Assembly: GCA_016704465.1 (NCBI GenBank)
Contig: JADJAD010000016.1
Span: forward strand, 60,529 to 124,528
Direction of reading: 5' to 3'
Length of the DNA stretch: 64,000 bases
Source of the DNA: Gemmatimonadota bacterium
Lineage (GTDB): Bacteria > Gemmatimonadota > Gemmatimonadetes > Gemmatimonadales > Gemmatimonadaceae
Under the pieces are notes generated by a model. It did no database searches and was not told where the DNA came from. It was given only the letters and a program-made list of their open reading frames with translations. This document shows positions 37,108 to 47,461 of the stretch, in pieces; within the stretch, counting starts at the first letter, position 1; each line of letters starts with the position of its first letter. The translations under genes and the position numbers were made by a program.

Positions 37108-37959
37108 TCATGTGGGTGACTTCGCGCCCCGAGCGGCCCCCTCGGCTCCTCCCTCCACGATGCGCAGGATTTCGGTGATGACCTGCGCCGGCTGCTCGTG
37201 GTGGATGTAGTGAGTCGACGTAACCTCGACGAAGCGTCCGTTTGCGAGGCTCGCAGCGAACTCTTGCTGCTTGCGCACCCAGAAGCGCTGGCTCTCTTCG
37301 CTGGTGAGGAATGTGTCGGGACGGTTGGCGGCCATCACGGTGATGGGCAGCGTGCCATACGCGGGTGGGTCGGCGACGAACTGCTCGGAGTCCTCGATGC
37401 CGCGCATCTCCCGCCGGACATGTTCCTTCATCGTCCAGGTGAGCCAGCCCGGGACGATGAACGCCTTGACGCCCGCCTCACGGCACGCCTCGGTGAATGC
37501 AGGGGGCCGCCCGTCGACCAGTACCACCCCCTGGACGTCACGAGGGAAGAGCTTGGCGAACGCCACCATGTTGAGACCGCCCAGCGAGTGGCCGACCAGC
37601 ACGTAGGGAGGAGCCAGTCCAGCCGCCTGAAGCGCGGCACGCAGGTGTTCGGCCATCTCGACGGCGGTGCGCTTGCCGTCAGCATCGGTATCGAACGCGT
37701 TGTCGACGCCGAAGTGAGCGCCGTAACCCGGCCGGTCGAATGCGAACGTCACCGCGTGTTGTGACACCTGGCCAACGATACCCTTCCAGCTTGTCATGTC
37801 ATCACCCGCTCCGGCGTCGAACACGACGACCGGGCCGCCGGTGCCCTGGACGGCGTAGTGGATGGGAGCGGTGTCCACCTTCACCTGTCCCTTTCGACCC
37901 ATGCTTGCGCATGCCGAAAAGGCAACGACACAACAGATCAACGTGGTCCACCTGTTCAT
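37108..37959 (-). CDS. Alpha/beta-hydrolase lipoprotein
   Basis: A 283-residue esterase or lipase-like hydrolase. A lipoprotein signal (ICCVVAFSACAS) places the lipobox Cys near residue 16. The oxyanion/core strand is PVVVFDAGAGDD, the nucleophile is in VGHSLGGLN, and the catalytic His is probably in STHYIHHEQP. A perfect AGGAGG site lies 5 nt upstream of ATG 37959, which fixes the start. The opposite-strand neighbours give no pathway. Confidence 0.87.
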   Translation of the reverse strand: MNRWTTLICCVVAFSACASMGRKGQVKVDTAPIHYAVQGTGGPVVVFDAGAGDDMTSWKGIVGQVSQHAVTFAFDRPGYGAHFGVDNAFDTDADGKRTAVEMAEHLRAALQAAGLAPPYVLVGHSLGGLNMVAFAKLFPRDVQGVVLVDGRPPAFTEACREAGVKAFIVPGWLTWTMKEHVRREMRGIEDSEQFVADPPAYGTLPITVMAANRPDTFLTSEESQRFWVRKQQEFAASLANGRFVEVTSTHYIHHEQPAQVITEILRIVEGGAEGAARGAKSPT

Positions 37960-38213
37960 CTGATCCTCCTGCCTCGACACGGGGTGAGCTCGGGTCTCCT
38001 GATCCCGAACGTGCGCGAGATCGGCCGGGGAGTCGTCCGCGTGACGAGGCACGGACAGAAACGCTCGGTGGCGGGGTATTCGGCGGACACCGGACGCCGC
38101 GACCGGGGCGTCGGTGGTGCGAGCTCGCTCTGGCGTGACGCTAGATTTTTGCTCCCTGGGCGGAGCAGAGCCAGGCTCTTCTTGCCCGGACCGGTGATGA
38201 GCAGACGCAGCAC

Positions 38214-39454
38214 ATGATGGAAGTTGCCATCTACCTTCTCGCGGCGGGCGCGTCGTTGCTTGCAGTCGCACAGCTGATCATGCGGCACCGCGACGGCTCG
38301 GGCAGCCGGCTCCATGCGTTCTCACTCACGGTCTTCTTCGTCGTGCTGACGCTCGATCGACTCGGCGGCGCCTACGAGACGTCGGAGCTGGGTCGCATGC
38401 ATCCGGAGTTCCTGGGTCTCGCCCAAATGGTGCAGCCGATCCTGCCGGTCGCGTTGTGGATTTACGTTCGGGCGCTCACGGAGTCAGACGCGGCGTTGCA
38501 CCGATCCGACTGGCGTCACGTGATTCCAGTCCTGCTCGGCGCGCTCTTCTACGTGCCATTCCTGTTGCTTCCGGCAGCGAGCCGGTTACCCTATCTCGGT
38601 GACATTCCGACTCCCGTCACCCTCACCGATGCCGCCGTCGCCGTTGGCCTGTTGTTCGCAGACCTGTTCTGGATCGGTTTGCTGGTCGGGTACGGCATAA
38701 CCATCGTGCGTCGCCTGCGCGCCCATCGTCGACGCGTGCGGCAGCTCTTCTCGACCCTCCCTTGGCCGGGCTGTCATGGGTGAGCGCGCTGCTCTGGTTC
38801 ATCGGCATCATTGCCGCGCAATCCATTCTCAACGATACGCTGTTCGGGCTGGTGGCACCGGCCTCGCTGGTGGCACTCCTGGATGCCGCCGTCAATCTGG
38901 CCTTCGTCCTCTTCATGGGCATCTTTGCTGTGCAGCAGCATCCGTTCATGCCGCATTGGGCCGAGGCGGCGCTCGCCGATGGGAGTGACGACGCGACCAC
39001 CGTCGAGCCATCGACCGCAATCGACCAGATCCTTCCGTTGGAACAGGCGACCGCGACGGATCGCAGCTACTCGCGCTCAGCGCTGACGAGTGACGACTGC
39101 GATGACATCCTGGCGCGCCTCGATGCAACCATGCGGGAACGGCGGTTGTGGAGCCAGTCGACGCTGACATTGCGCGACCTCGCCGAGCAGACGAGGGTGC
39201 GCCCGCGCTACATCACGCAAGCGCTGAATACTAGGGCCGGGCCAAACTTCTACGACTACGTGAACATCTGGCGCGTCGAGGCTGCCTGCCAGTTGCTCAC
39301 GGGGAGTGCGATGAGTGTCTCGGCCATTTGCTACGACTGCGGCTTCAACTCGCGGTCCACGTTCTACGTGGCGTTCAAGCGGACGACGGGGCTGACACCG
39401 ACCGAGTATCGGGAAAGGCCGCGGCTCGGACCCACTACGGATTCGGTGCGGTAG
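38214..39454 (+). pseudogene. AraC-family regulator with membrane N terminus, frameshifted
   Basis: Two frames together form one regulator of about 413 residues. The N-terminal part (38214 to about 38755) has hydrophobic helices (IYLLAAGASLLAVAQLI; LGALFYVPFLLLP; LFWIGLLVGYGITIV). The second (about 38756-39454) continues with GLSWVSALLWFIGIIA and ends in an AraC DNA-binding domain: LTLRDLAEQTRV and ICYDCGFNSRSTFYVAFKRTTG. The break lies in ACCCTCCCTTGG near 38755-38762; total length is 3n+2, so one missing C fits. Membrane-bound AraC proteins of this type sense extracellular or membrane cues. Either a sequence error or a recent pseudogene. Confidence 0.8.
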
Positions 39455-39720
39455 AGCGGAAGCCCAGCGATGCCTGGCCTGCCGCTCACGGTCCGTCGCG
39501 ATGGTGCAGTGCCGGCTCTCGCGCTTGCGGAGACCAACGCCTATCGTGGTCATGCGGCTGGCCCTCCGGCGGTGTTGCTGTTGCCTGCGGTTCGATCGCG
39601 CCTATCCCGGCGCGGCGCTACGCAGCCTCCCCCTTGCCGGAGTGACACGCCACTTCAGGTCAACCAAGCTCACGTCGCTGGCTTCCTGCAGCACCGCGTC
39701 CTGCCGACGAGGGAAACATC

Positions 39721-40305
39721 ATTTCGCCTTCCAGAGTCACTCCGCAATCGCGAGACGAAATCCTTGCCGCCCTGCAGGCCGTGCACGAGGAGAGCGAGCT
39801 GTACTGGCGGTCCCTCCCGACGGCGCGCTTCCTTGCGTCCATCGGCGAGGCGTGGTCGCCAGCCGAGAATGTGCGACACCTGACCAAGTCGATGCGAGCG
39901 GTCACGATGGGGCTCCGCTTGCCTCGCTGGCTGCTCGCGCTCCGCTTTGGCAGTGCCGCGTCGCCGTCGCGGTCTTTCGAAGCGCTGCACGCGGAGTACC
40001 GCGAGCGGCTCGCGCGTGGTGCCACGGCCGGACGGTTCGCGCCGAGCGAGCGCCGGCCATCTCCCGATGCCGAGGGGCAACGGGGCAAGATCATGGCGCA
40101 TCATCGGGTGGCGCTGCACGCGCTGCGCGAGGCGGCGGGACAATGGCCGGAACGGGCGCTCGATGGCCGAATGCTTCCACACCCGGCGCTTGGCAAGCTC
40201 ACCGTTCGCGAGATGCTCTTCTTCACTGTGTTTCACAATCGGCACCACCTGGTCCTGGTACAGGGTCGCCTGTCAGCGCCGGGTGTCGACACGGGCACCG
40301 CCTAA
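39721..40305 (+). CDS. DinB-family protein
   Basis: About 194 residues of the DinB/YfiT four-helix metal-binding superfamily. Candidate metal-binding histidines are in ENVRHLTKSM, MAHHRVALHAL and FHNRHHLVLVQ. The only standard start is GTG 39781, but protein-like sequence (PSRVTPQSRDEILAALQAV) extends upstream to an ATT at 39721, which has GAGGG about 8 nt before it. The true start may be ATT/ATC, or an upstream error may have destroyed an ATG. The stop TAA lies inside a GCCTAACG octamer. Probable thiol-related or detoxification enzyme; substrate unknown. Confidence 0.75.
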   Translation: MSPSRVTPQSRDEILAALQAVHEESELYWRSLPTARFLASIGEAWSPAENVRHLTKSMRAVTMGLRLPRWLLALRFGSAASPSRSFEALHAEYRERLARGATAGRFAPSERRPSPDAEGQRGKIMAHHRVALHALREAAGQWPERALDGRMLPHPALGKLTVREMLFFTVFHNRHHLVLVQGRLSAPGVDTGTA

Positions 40306-40461
40306 CGGTGATCGCTGCGGACAGCCCGGTCGGTTGGCCGGTTGACGGTGATGCCTCGTTGCAGGCGCGGGGTTGGCGCGGCCGCCAACCGGCATCCGCC
40401 GGATCGGCGGCGGCCGCAACTGGCGTTCGGTTGAGCGACGCCTTCCCACGGAGTGAAGCGA

Positions 40462-40944
40462 ATGAGTGCCCCTGAACAAACAGTCACCCACGCGACGAGG
40501 CGCTGGCTTCACGCGAGCGCACTGCTGAGCGCGACCGTTGCACTGATGCACCTCGTCATCATCCTGGCGGGGCCGAACGCCTACGTGTTCTTCGGCGCGA
40601 GCGACCTCGGGGTCCGGGAGGCCGCAGGTTCCTGGCTGCCAGACGTGATCACGGCTGGACTTGTACTGCTGGTCTCGATCTGGGCGTACTATGCGGCCGC
40701 GGCGGCCGGAAGCGTGACACGCGCCCCGCCATTGCTCTCGGCAGGGCTCTGGCTCATCGCCGGCATCTACACGCTGCGCGGCCTCGGCGCGGTTCCGGAG
40801 GTACTGGGCGTAGTGCACGGCAGCGGGAATGTCCCGCCGCGTTTCGTGGCGTTCTCGGTCGTGTCGCTCATGATCGGCCTTGTGCACCTGCGCGGCGCGG
40901 TCCTCCGGCAGCGCGACCTGCGACGCGCGCCCCGGAGTGCCTGA
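40462..40944 (+). CDS. Small four-helix membrane protein
   Basis: A 160-residue protein with four predicted helices (ALLSATVALMHLVIILA; VITAGLVLLVSIWAYYAAA; LLSAGLWLIAGIYTLRGL; FVAFSVVSLMIGLVHLRG). ATG 40462 has a GGAG site 10 nt upstream. It resembles uncharacterised small membrane proteins in soil bacteria. I do not recognise a named family. Confidence 0.72.
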   Translation: MSAPEQTVTHATRRWLHASALLSATVALMHLVIILAGPNAYVFFGASDLGVREAAGSWLPDVITAGLVLLVSIWAYYAAAAAGSVTRAPPLLSAGLWLIAGIYTLRGLGAVPEVLGVVHGSGNVPPRFVAFSVVSLMIGLVHLRGAVLRQRDLRRAPRSA

Positions 40945-41416
40945 CGACGATTGGTGGAGACCCTGGACTTCGGACGCGACGACCGGGCCGCCGTCGCTGG
41001 ACCGCACGAACTGCCGGTGACAGCCTCGGCGCCCCCGCGACCGCCGCCGCACTAGCGCATTCTTCCGGCGGGCACCAACCTTCGATCGTGGAAGCACCAC
41101 AGCACTGTCCATCGAACTCGACTAGGAAGCCGAGAGTGCGCTGGATTGCCGATCTCGCGACCATTCCCGCGGCCTTCTCCTGCATCGCCACCCGTACTGA
41201 CGCCGTCGCGAAGGTCCGCGCGCACGGCGTCCCCTTCGCGACACTCGTCGCGCGTGCGCGCATCGCAACGCACTCCCGCCTCGCTCCGTGCGACGGGCGA
41301 TTGTGAGATGTCACCGGATGCTGGAGCCACCGCGGGCGCTGTGAACGCGGAGGCGACACGATGCTGGACTGGGCCTCCACTCAGCGCTTGGCCGAACACT
41401 TCTCACCCCGTCTCCC
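40945..41416. other. Long intergenic region, no gene supported
   Basis: About 470 bp before the DUF4287 gene. Open frames exist on both strands, but none shows domain motifs, a ribosome site or a protein-like composition. A decayed gene remains possible: the minus frame around 41060-41180 has an isolated Cys-rich stretch. Confidence 0.45.
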
Positions 41417-41626
41417 ATGCCAGACACCCCGAAGGTCAAGGGTCCCGCATCATACTTTCCGTCGATTGAGAAGACGTACGGTGAACCGATCGCCCATTGG
41501 ATGGCCGTGCTGCAGCGGGCAGGATCCCGGAAACACATGGAGCTCGTGACCCTCCTGAAGTCGCAGCACGCCATGGGACACGGGCACGCGAATGCGCTCG
41601 TGGCCGCCTTTCTCGCCAAGCAGTAG
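41417..41626 (+). CDS. DUF4287 domain protein
   Basis: A 69-residue protein beginning MPDTPKVKGPASYFPSIEKTYG. The pattern SIEKxYGxPIxxWM, followed by LLKxxHxMGHGHANALVAAFL, is typical of DUF4287. The family is small, common in soil bacteria and of unknown function. No strong ribosome site is visible. Confidence 0.85.
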   Translation: MPDTPKVKGPASYFPSIEKTYGEPIAHWMAVLQRAGSRKHMELVTLLKSQHAMGHGHANALVAAFLAKQ

Positions 41627-41738
41627 GACGACTGTGGCTCAGGCCTCCGCCGCACTCGGCGGAGACGCGGTGCCGGTGCCGGTGGCGGCGCGTGCTGGGC
41701 TCCGCCGGTTTCGAATCGACACGGACAGGAGGACACAG

Positions 41739-42158
41739 ATGGGAGATCTCGAACATTGGAAGCCTCAATCGTATTCCTCGGTGTCTCCGTACCTTGTCGT
41801 CGTCGGCGCACAAAGGGTCATCGACTTCGTGAAGGCCGTATTCAACGCGACGGAACTCCGGCGCTACGACAATCCGGATGGGTCGATCATGCACGCTGAG
41901 GTGCGAATCGACGATTCGATCGTCATGCTGGGCGACGGATCAGAAGCGTATCCGCCCTTTGTTTCGCTGCTTCACGTGTATGTCGAGGACGTCGATCGTG
42001 CATACGCACGGGCAGTCGAGGCCGGTGGCACACCGGTTGAGCCACCGCAGGGAAGGGAAGGCGAGCCGGACCGGCGCGGGAGCGTGAAGGATCCTTGCGG
42101 GAACACCTGGGCCATCGCGACGCAGCTGCCGCAGAAGTCCGGGGACCTAACGAGGTGA
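41739..42158 (+). CDS. VOC-family (glyoxalase/bleomycin-resistance-like) protein
   Basis: A 139-residue vicinal-oxygen-chelate protein with two beta-alpha-beta-beta-beta units: SVSPYLVVVGAQRVIDFVKAVFNA and FVSLLHVYVEDVDRAYARAVEAGG. Candidate metal ligands include His in IMHAEVRI and a Glu in the C-terminal unit. The DPCGNTWAIAT motif is typical. A clear AGGAGG site precedes ATG 41739, so the longer open frame is not used. Related to the PhnB-like group. The substrate is unknown. Confidence 0.88.
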   Translation: MGDLEHWKPQSYSSVSPYLVVVGAQRVIDFVKAVFNATELRRYDNPDGSIMHAEVRIDDSIVMLGDGSEAYPPFVSLLHVYVEDVDRAYARAVEAGGTPVEPPQGREGEPDRRGSVKDPCGNTWAIATQLPQKSGDLTR

Positions 42159-42165
42159 CCGTTTA

Positions 42166-42684
42166 GTGGCGCGCCGCTACGTCGCCTTCCTTCGCGGAGT
42201 CAGCCCGATGAACGCCAGGATGCCGGCGCTCACGCGTTGCTTCGAGGCGGCAGGCTTCTCGGACGTTCGTACGCTACTCTCCAGCGGGAACGTCGTCTTC
42301 ACCTCGCGTTCGTCGCCCTTGGCTGCGTTGGAGCGCCGCGCCGAGAAGGCAATGCAGTCCGAACTCGGTCGCAGCTTCGGCACGTTCGTCCGTCCAGCCA
42401 GGTACCTGCAGGCGCTGATTGAATCGGAACCGTTCGCACCGTTCGACCTTCCACCAGGGGCGAAGCGGGTGGTCACCTTTCTTCACGGCCCCGACCATCA
42501 AGCGCTCGAGCTGCCCATCACGCGAGACGGAGCGAGTATTCTCAAGGTGAGCGGGTCCGAAGTCCTGTGCGCCTACGTTCCGGGCCCCAAGGGTCCCGCG
42601 TTCATGCGTTTGCTCGAACGAACGTTCGGGGTCGGCATCACCACTCGCACCCTGGAAACGGTGCGTAGGTGTGCGTCGGCGTGA
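42166..42684 (+). CDS. DUF1697-family protein
   Basis: A 172-residue protein with the DUF1697 signature: RYVAFLRGVSPMNARMPALTRCFEAAGFSDVRTLLSSGNVVF. The C terminus KGPAFMRLLERTFGVGITTRTLETVRR is also typical. GTG 42166 starts 7 bp after the VOC stop codon, so they are likely co-transcribed. The family is cytosolic and of unknown function. Confidence 0.88.
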   Translation: MARRYVAFLRGVSPMNARMPALTRCFEAAGFSDVRTLLSSGNVVFTSRSSPLAALERRAEKAMQSELGRSFGTFVRPARYLQALIESEPFAPFDLPPGAKRVVTFLHGPDHQALELPITRDGASILKVSGSEVLCAYVPGPKGPAFMRLLERTFGVGITTRTLETVRRCASA

Positions 42685-42759
42685 AGTTGCGGCTGGTCTG
42701 CGAGTGGCGCCTCTCCCACTGCACAGCGTCGATTGATCACGACTTGTCACAGGACGTGA

Positions 42760-43149
42760 ATGAACGCCTACTTTGCCGCAGCTGGAGGTCTCGCCTTCAT
42801 GGTTGGACTCGCGCACTCGATTCTCGGCGAGCGGCTCGTCTTCTCCCGCATGCGTGCTGCGGGCCTTGTTCCCACGCAGGGTGGAACTGTCCTGCTTGAG
42901 CGCCACGTGCGCATTCTCTGGGCAACGTGGCACGTTGTGACCGCGATCGGTTGGTGCCTGGCCGCCGTGCTTGTCTGGCTATCGCTCTCCTCCGTGGGGC
43001 AGGCAGCGCAGTCCGTCATCGCGCTGTTGATCGCGGCGGCGATGGGGGTAAGCGCACTCCTGGTTCTCGTCGGCACGAAGGGACGGCATCCCGGCTGGGT
43101 CGGCCTGGCTGGAGTTGCGGTTCTTGCGGCAATCGGCGTGTACCGCTAG
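42760..43149 (+). CDS. Small four-helix membrane protein
   Basis: A 129-residue protein with four hydrophobic helices (AAAGGLAFMVGLAHSILG; AIGWCLAAVLVWLSL; SVIALLIAAAMGVSALLVLVG; GLAGVAVLAAIGVY). A short positively charged loop (RHVRILWATWHV) lies between helices 1 and 2. ATG 42760 follows CAGGACG. The function is unknown. Confidence 0.72.
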   Translation: MNAYFAAAGGLAFMVGLAHSILGERLVFSRMRAAGLVPTQGGTVLLERHVRILWATWHVVTAIGWCLAAVLVWLSLSSVGQAAQSVIALLIAAAMGVSALLVLVGTKGRHPGWVGLAGVAVLAAIGVYR

Positions 43150-43256
43150 CGAACGACGCCGGGTCGCGCCTGAGCGCGGTCGTCCAAACGGCCGGCTTCG
43201 CGACGGTCGGCTGCCGCGCAGGCTACGCGGTGCGGTCGGCAGCCCCTCTCACTTTC

Positions 43257-46200
43257 CTAGTGCGGCTCCACCTTCGTCCACCACCCCGCCCCAAGGCTCC
43301 GCGTGCGCGGCCAGACCTCGGCCAGTGTGTTCGCGTCGTACATCCGTCCGTTCTTCATCACGAACCGCAACGACGCGCTGTTGGTGATGTCGACCAGCGG
43401 GTTCCGGTCGAGCACGAGCAGGTCTGCCAGCTTTCCGGTCTCCAGCGAGCCGAGATCGCGCTGGAGACCGATGGCCTCGGCGCCGTGCAACGTCGCGGCG
43501 CGCAGCATGTCGTGCGGCTTGAGGCCGCCCGAGGCCATCATCCACAGCTCCCAGTGGGCGCCCAGTCCCTGGAGTTCCCCGTGCGAACCGAGGCCGACGC
43601 GGCCGCCGGCGTCCACCAGTTTGGGAAGCTGTTGGGCATGCAACGTGTGCACGTACTGGTCGGCGCGATTCCACTGGACCTGCTTCCACTTGTCCAGTTC
43701 GTCGTGCGGCGTGAACGTGCGCAGCTTGCGATCCTGGTCCACGTTGTAGCTGGTGAGATACTGGCCGAAGCCGGCCGGACCGCCGTAGGCGACGATGAAG
43801 GTCGGCGTGTATGTCAGGCCGCTGAAGGCATGCAGCTGCACGACGTCGCGGAACAGGGGGCTGATGGGGAGTGAGTGCTCGAGCCCTGGATAGCCGTCCT
43901 GCATGAGGGTGAGGTTCATGGTGAAGTCGGCGCCACCCTCGGTGGTCGTCGTCAGCCCCTGTTCGCGCGCGGCGGTGATCACCCACTGCCGCACCTTGCG
44001 GTCGCCCGCCAAGTATTGCTTGATCGTCTTCGTGTCGAAGTGGTCGGCGTAGCGTCGGACCACGTCGCGGGCCTCGTCCAGGCTCTTGATGTTGTCGGCG
44101 CCGAAGATGCCCGGGCCGGTGGAGTAGAGCCGCGGACCGATCAGCGCCCCGGTCTCCATCAGGTCGGCATACGTGACGACGTCCTCGCTCGAAGTTTGTG
44201 GGTCCCGCTGCGTGGTGACGCCGTATGCGAGTTGCGCGAGGAGTTGCGAGACCTGCTGCCGGTGCACCCCCCACGCCATCCACGTGTGCGCGTGGATGTC
44301 GACGAGGCCAGGCATGATGGTCTTGCCCGAGACGTCGATGGTACGTGCACCTGACGGAATCGGGACGCGCCCCCGGGGCCCGACGCCCACGATTCGATTG
44401 TCGCGGATGACGACGTCGCCATTGGCGATCACCTCGTTCCCCTTCATGGTGATCAGGCGAGCCCCTCGCAGTGCCACCACGCCGGAGGGCTTGTCCTTGC
44501 GGGCGACGATCTGCACGTCGACGCGCGACGGTTCATAGGCCGGAGCGGCGACGCGTGACGAGTCGGGGCGGGGAGCGCCGGGGGCGCCAGGGGCGGCGGC
44601 CGCGAGCTGCTCGGCGCGGCTCACGGAGTCGCGCACCAGCGAGTCGGCCCGGGCGAGGTCGTGGCGCATGATGCTGCGACCGATGGAATAGAAGGCCGTG
44701 CGGCCGTCGTTGCTCCATCCCACGAAGTCCCCGCCAACACGGGAAAGGCGCGCTGTGGGAACGACCGAACTGGCGGTGATGGCGACCGTGCTGGGCACCC
44801 CCCCGACCGGAGGGACGGTGATCAGGAAGACGTTGCGGTGCGCACGGACGAGCGCCTTGGTGCCGTCGGGCGAGAGCACGACTTCGTCCGGGGTCGACGA
44901 CGCCCCGGGCCCGTCGGCGCCGGGAGTCCGGTCACGCGGACGACGGTGCGACGGTCGGTGCCATCGAAGCGCATCGAGACGAGACCGTCGGCACCGGTCC
45001 AGACGTACAGGCGCGTGCTGTCGGGACCGAAGTGCGGGACGTTGCGCCCCTGCTCGGTCGCGCCGGAACCGAGCCATGCGACGCTGCGCGCGTCGCCGCC
45101 TGACGAGGGGAGCCAGACGATCTCGAGCTCGGCCGTGGGGCCGTGGTTCCCGAAGTCCTCGAGCGTCTTGAGGCGATGTGTCCGGGAGCCGCGCACGGCC
45201 AGCAGGCGGCTGCCATCCGGCGACCAGCTGATCTTGTCGTAGAATGCGGAGCGTGTGGTGAGGCGCTCCGGCGCGCCGGCGCCATCAGTACGGATGCGAT
45301 AAATGTCGCCACCGCTCGAGTCGTTCCACGTCACGTACGCGACCCAGCGCCCGTCTGGCGACCAGACCGGGGCGTGCTCCACCACGTCGCCAGTCGTTAG
45401 GCGGCGGGCATCGGTGATCGTCGGAGTCCCGCCGGCGGCGGGTGCGACGGCAGGTGCGACGGCTGGTGCGACGGCTGGTCCGGCCGGTCGCCCCGGCCCG
45501 CCCCGGCCGGGCGGCAGGTCGGCCACGTAGAGTCGGTCGAGCGCGGTGAACGTCACGCGCCTGCCATCGGGCGAGGGACGCGCACCGCGCACCTGGCCCA
45601 CGACCAGCGTCGAGTCGTTGATGGGATAGTCGAAGCGCGCGAGGGGGCCGAGTTGCTGTTCCACCTCCGCCGCGAACGGGATTGGCGTGACGTCGCCGCT
45701 CGGGACGGCGATGCGCCAGATTTTTCCGTCGTAGGCCGTGATCAACGCCCGCGAATCGGGCGTAAAGGCCGACCCCGGATACACGTCGCGGTCGGCACCT
45801 CCCTGGCTGGCATCACGCTGCACGTCCATCACCAGCCAACGCTCCTCCCCGCTCTCCAGGTCGAGCAGCTTGAGTCCCTCGCGCGCGTCGTGGCGGGTGG
45901 CGTACACCAGCCAGCGCCCATCGGGACTCGGGATCGGGCGGAACGCCCCCTCCGACTCGCTGGTGCGCACCGCGGTGCGCCCCTGCTCCCGGTCAAAGAG
46001 GCCGATCTGGTACGTGCCGATTCGTCGCGCCGAACTGCGCGGTCCGTGTGCCTCGTCCTCTCCCATCGCCGCCGCCGGATCCGGGACCACCTCGCCCTGG
46101 AAGGCGCCCCCGAGGTTGCCGTTGGCGTTCACCCAGACATACCGCGGGTTGTTCGAGAAGGCCGCGCCGAGCAGGGCGGGGAACGCGGGAGCGGCGGGTC

Positions 46201-46768
46201 CCGTCGTCGGCGCGTTAGGCGGGCGTACCCCCGTGACCTGTACCCCGCTCCCGCCATCAACGTGATGCAGCCACAGCTGTCCGGCGCGGGTCACCAGTAC
46301 GTACGAGCCGTCGGGGGCCCAGGTGGGCGACACGAAGTTGGTGCGCTCCGCCTTGCTGAGTGCGCGTGGCTCCGTGCCATCGGCATTGGCGAGCCAAAGA
46401 TTCTCCGAGCCGTTCCGGTCACTGAGGAAGACGAGGCGGCGCCCATCCGGCGCGTAGCGAGGCTGGGTGTCGTAGCCCGGGCCACTCGTTATGCGCGTGG
46501 CCGCGCCGCCGCCGATCGGCAGGGTGTACAGGTCGCCGAGCAGCTCGAAGACGATCGTGTTGCCATCCGGGGCAACGTCGAGCGAGATCCACGTTCCCTC
46601 GTTTGTGGAGAACTTGAGGGTGCGCGTGGTGATGAGCGGGAGGCCCCCGGCGCGGGCCGCTGCCTTGGCGGCGCTGTCGGCCTGGGCAACGGTCTGTGCG
46701 ACGGCAGGCGTGGCGCGCGCGGCGGCGCCGGCGAGTAGGGCGATGCCCAGGAGCGGAAGTCGGGTCAT
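43257..46768 (-). pseudogene. Exported PD40-propeller/amidohydrolase protein, frameshifted
   Basis: Two overlapping frames together encode one protein of about 1,170 residues. The 5' frame (from ATG 46768) has a signal peptide (cleavage near TPAVAQT) and a TolB/PD40-like propeller with repeats such as RYAPDGRRLVFLSDRNG and SPDGRWVAYVTW. The 3' frame has LSPDGTKALVRAHRNV followed by a metal-dependent amidohydrolase: IMPGLVDIHAHTW (HxH), later metal-binding segments, and a C-terminal GKLADLLVLDRNPLVDI. The two frames cross over near 44905-44935 in a G/C-rich stretch; the total is 3n+2, so one base is probably missing. Likely a periplasmic hydrolase of unknown substrate. A sequence error is more likely than a pseudogene. 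Confidence 0.85.
45441..45476. repeat. 12-bp coding tandem repeat
   Basis: Three copies of GGTGCGACGGCT (the first ends CA) encode an Ala-Pro-Ala-Val linker on the minus strand inside the PD40 domain. The array is in-frame. Confidence 0.8.
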
Positions 46769-47461
46769 GTGCAGGGGCGAGGAGAACGGGAGAAGCTACG
46801 CGTGGGGCGAGAGGGTTCCAGATGCATGTCGGCGCCAGGACAGTCACCAGCGTGCGCGATCGAACTCGCTGATCAGTACAATCCACGGTCCCGTTTGGAC
46901 CACTCGTACGTGGCCAGCCTCCCACTCGCGCCGTGCGGCGGCGCTGGGAACGGCCGGACCCACACCGATGCGTGTGTGACAGATCGTGCATACACGACTC
47001 GTGGTGTCGCCCGAGTCCGCCACGATGAGCGACGTTGGTGCCGCAGATCATCGACGTCGATCCCCTGCGCCGCCCGCGACACGAGGCGTCCGGCGTCTCC
47101 GGTGGCTTCGGATCGGCCCTGTGTGTGCTCCAGCCAGGCCGAGACGGCACCCAGCGCACCGGACCAGTCCGCCATGCAGCCCGTGGTGCCGAGCCACTCC
47201 CGCCACTACCGGTACCACCCTCGCTCGACGCGGGCAGAAGGAGGCGACATACTTCTCGTCGCACGCGATCGACCTGCAGATCCCGCGGCGCATGGCGCCG
47301 GTGGCATCCTCAACCCGTTGAACTCCACGTGCCAAATGCGTGGCGGAATCGTGAGCGGAATCGTGAACGGGCCCGGCGTCGCCTTGTGAGCGCAACGCCA
47401 GTTCGACGTCACCACCCTTCGACTGGTCAACGCTTTCCTGCAACGCGACGAGCTTCCGACC
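46769..47461. other. Long intergenic region, no gene supported
   Basis: About 690 bp between the divergent PD40-amidohydrolase and DUF900 hydrolase genes. Several open frames exist on both strands, but none has protein-like composition, recognisable motifs or a ribosome site. I see no tRNA, repeat array or riboswitch. It is long enough to hide a small RNA or a decayed gene. Confidence 0.45.

Noticed and set aside
46769..47461. A possible gene in the 690-bp gap before the DUF900 hydrolase
   Set aside because: Open frames on both strands lack protein-like composition, ribosome sites and motifs; reported as intergenic.
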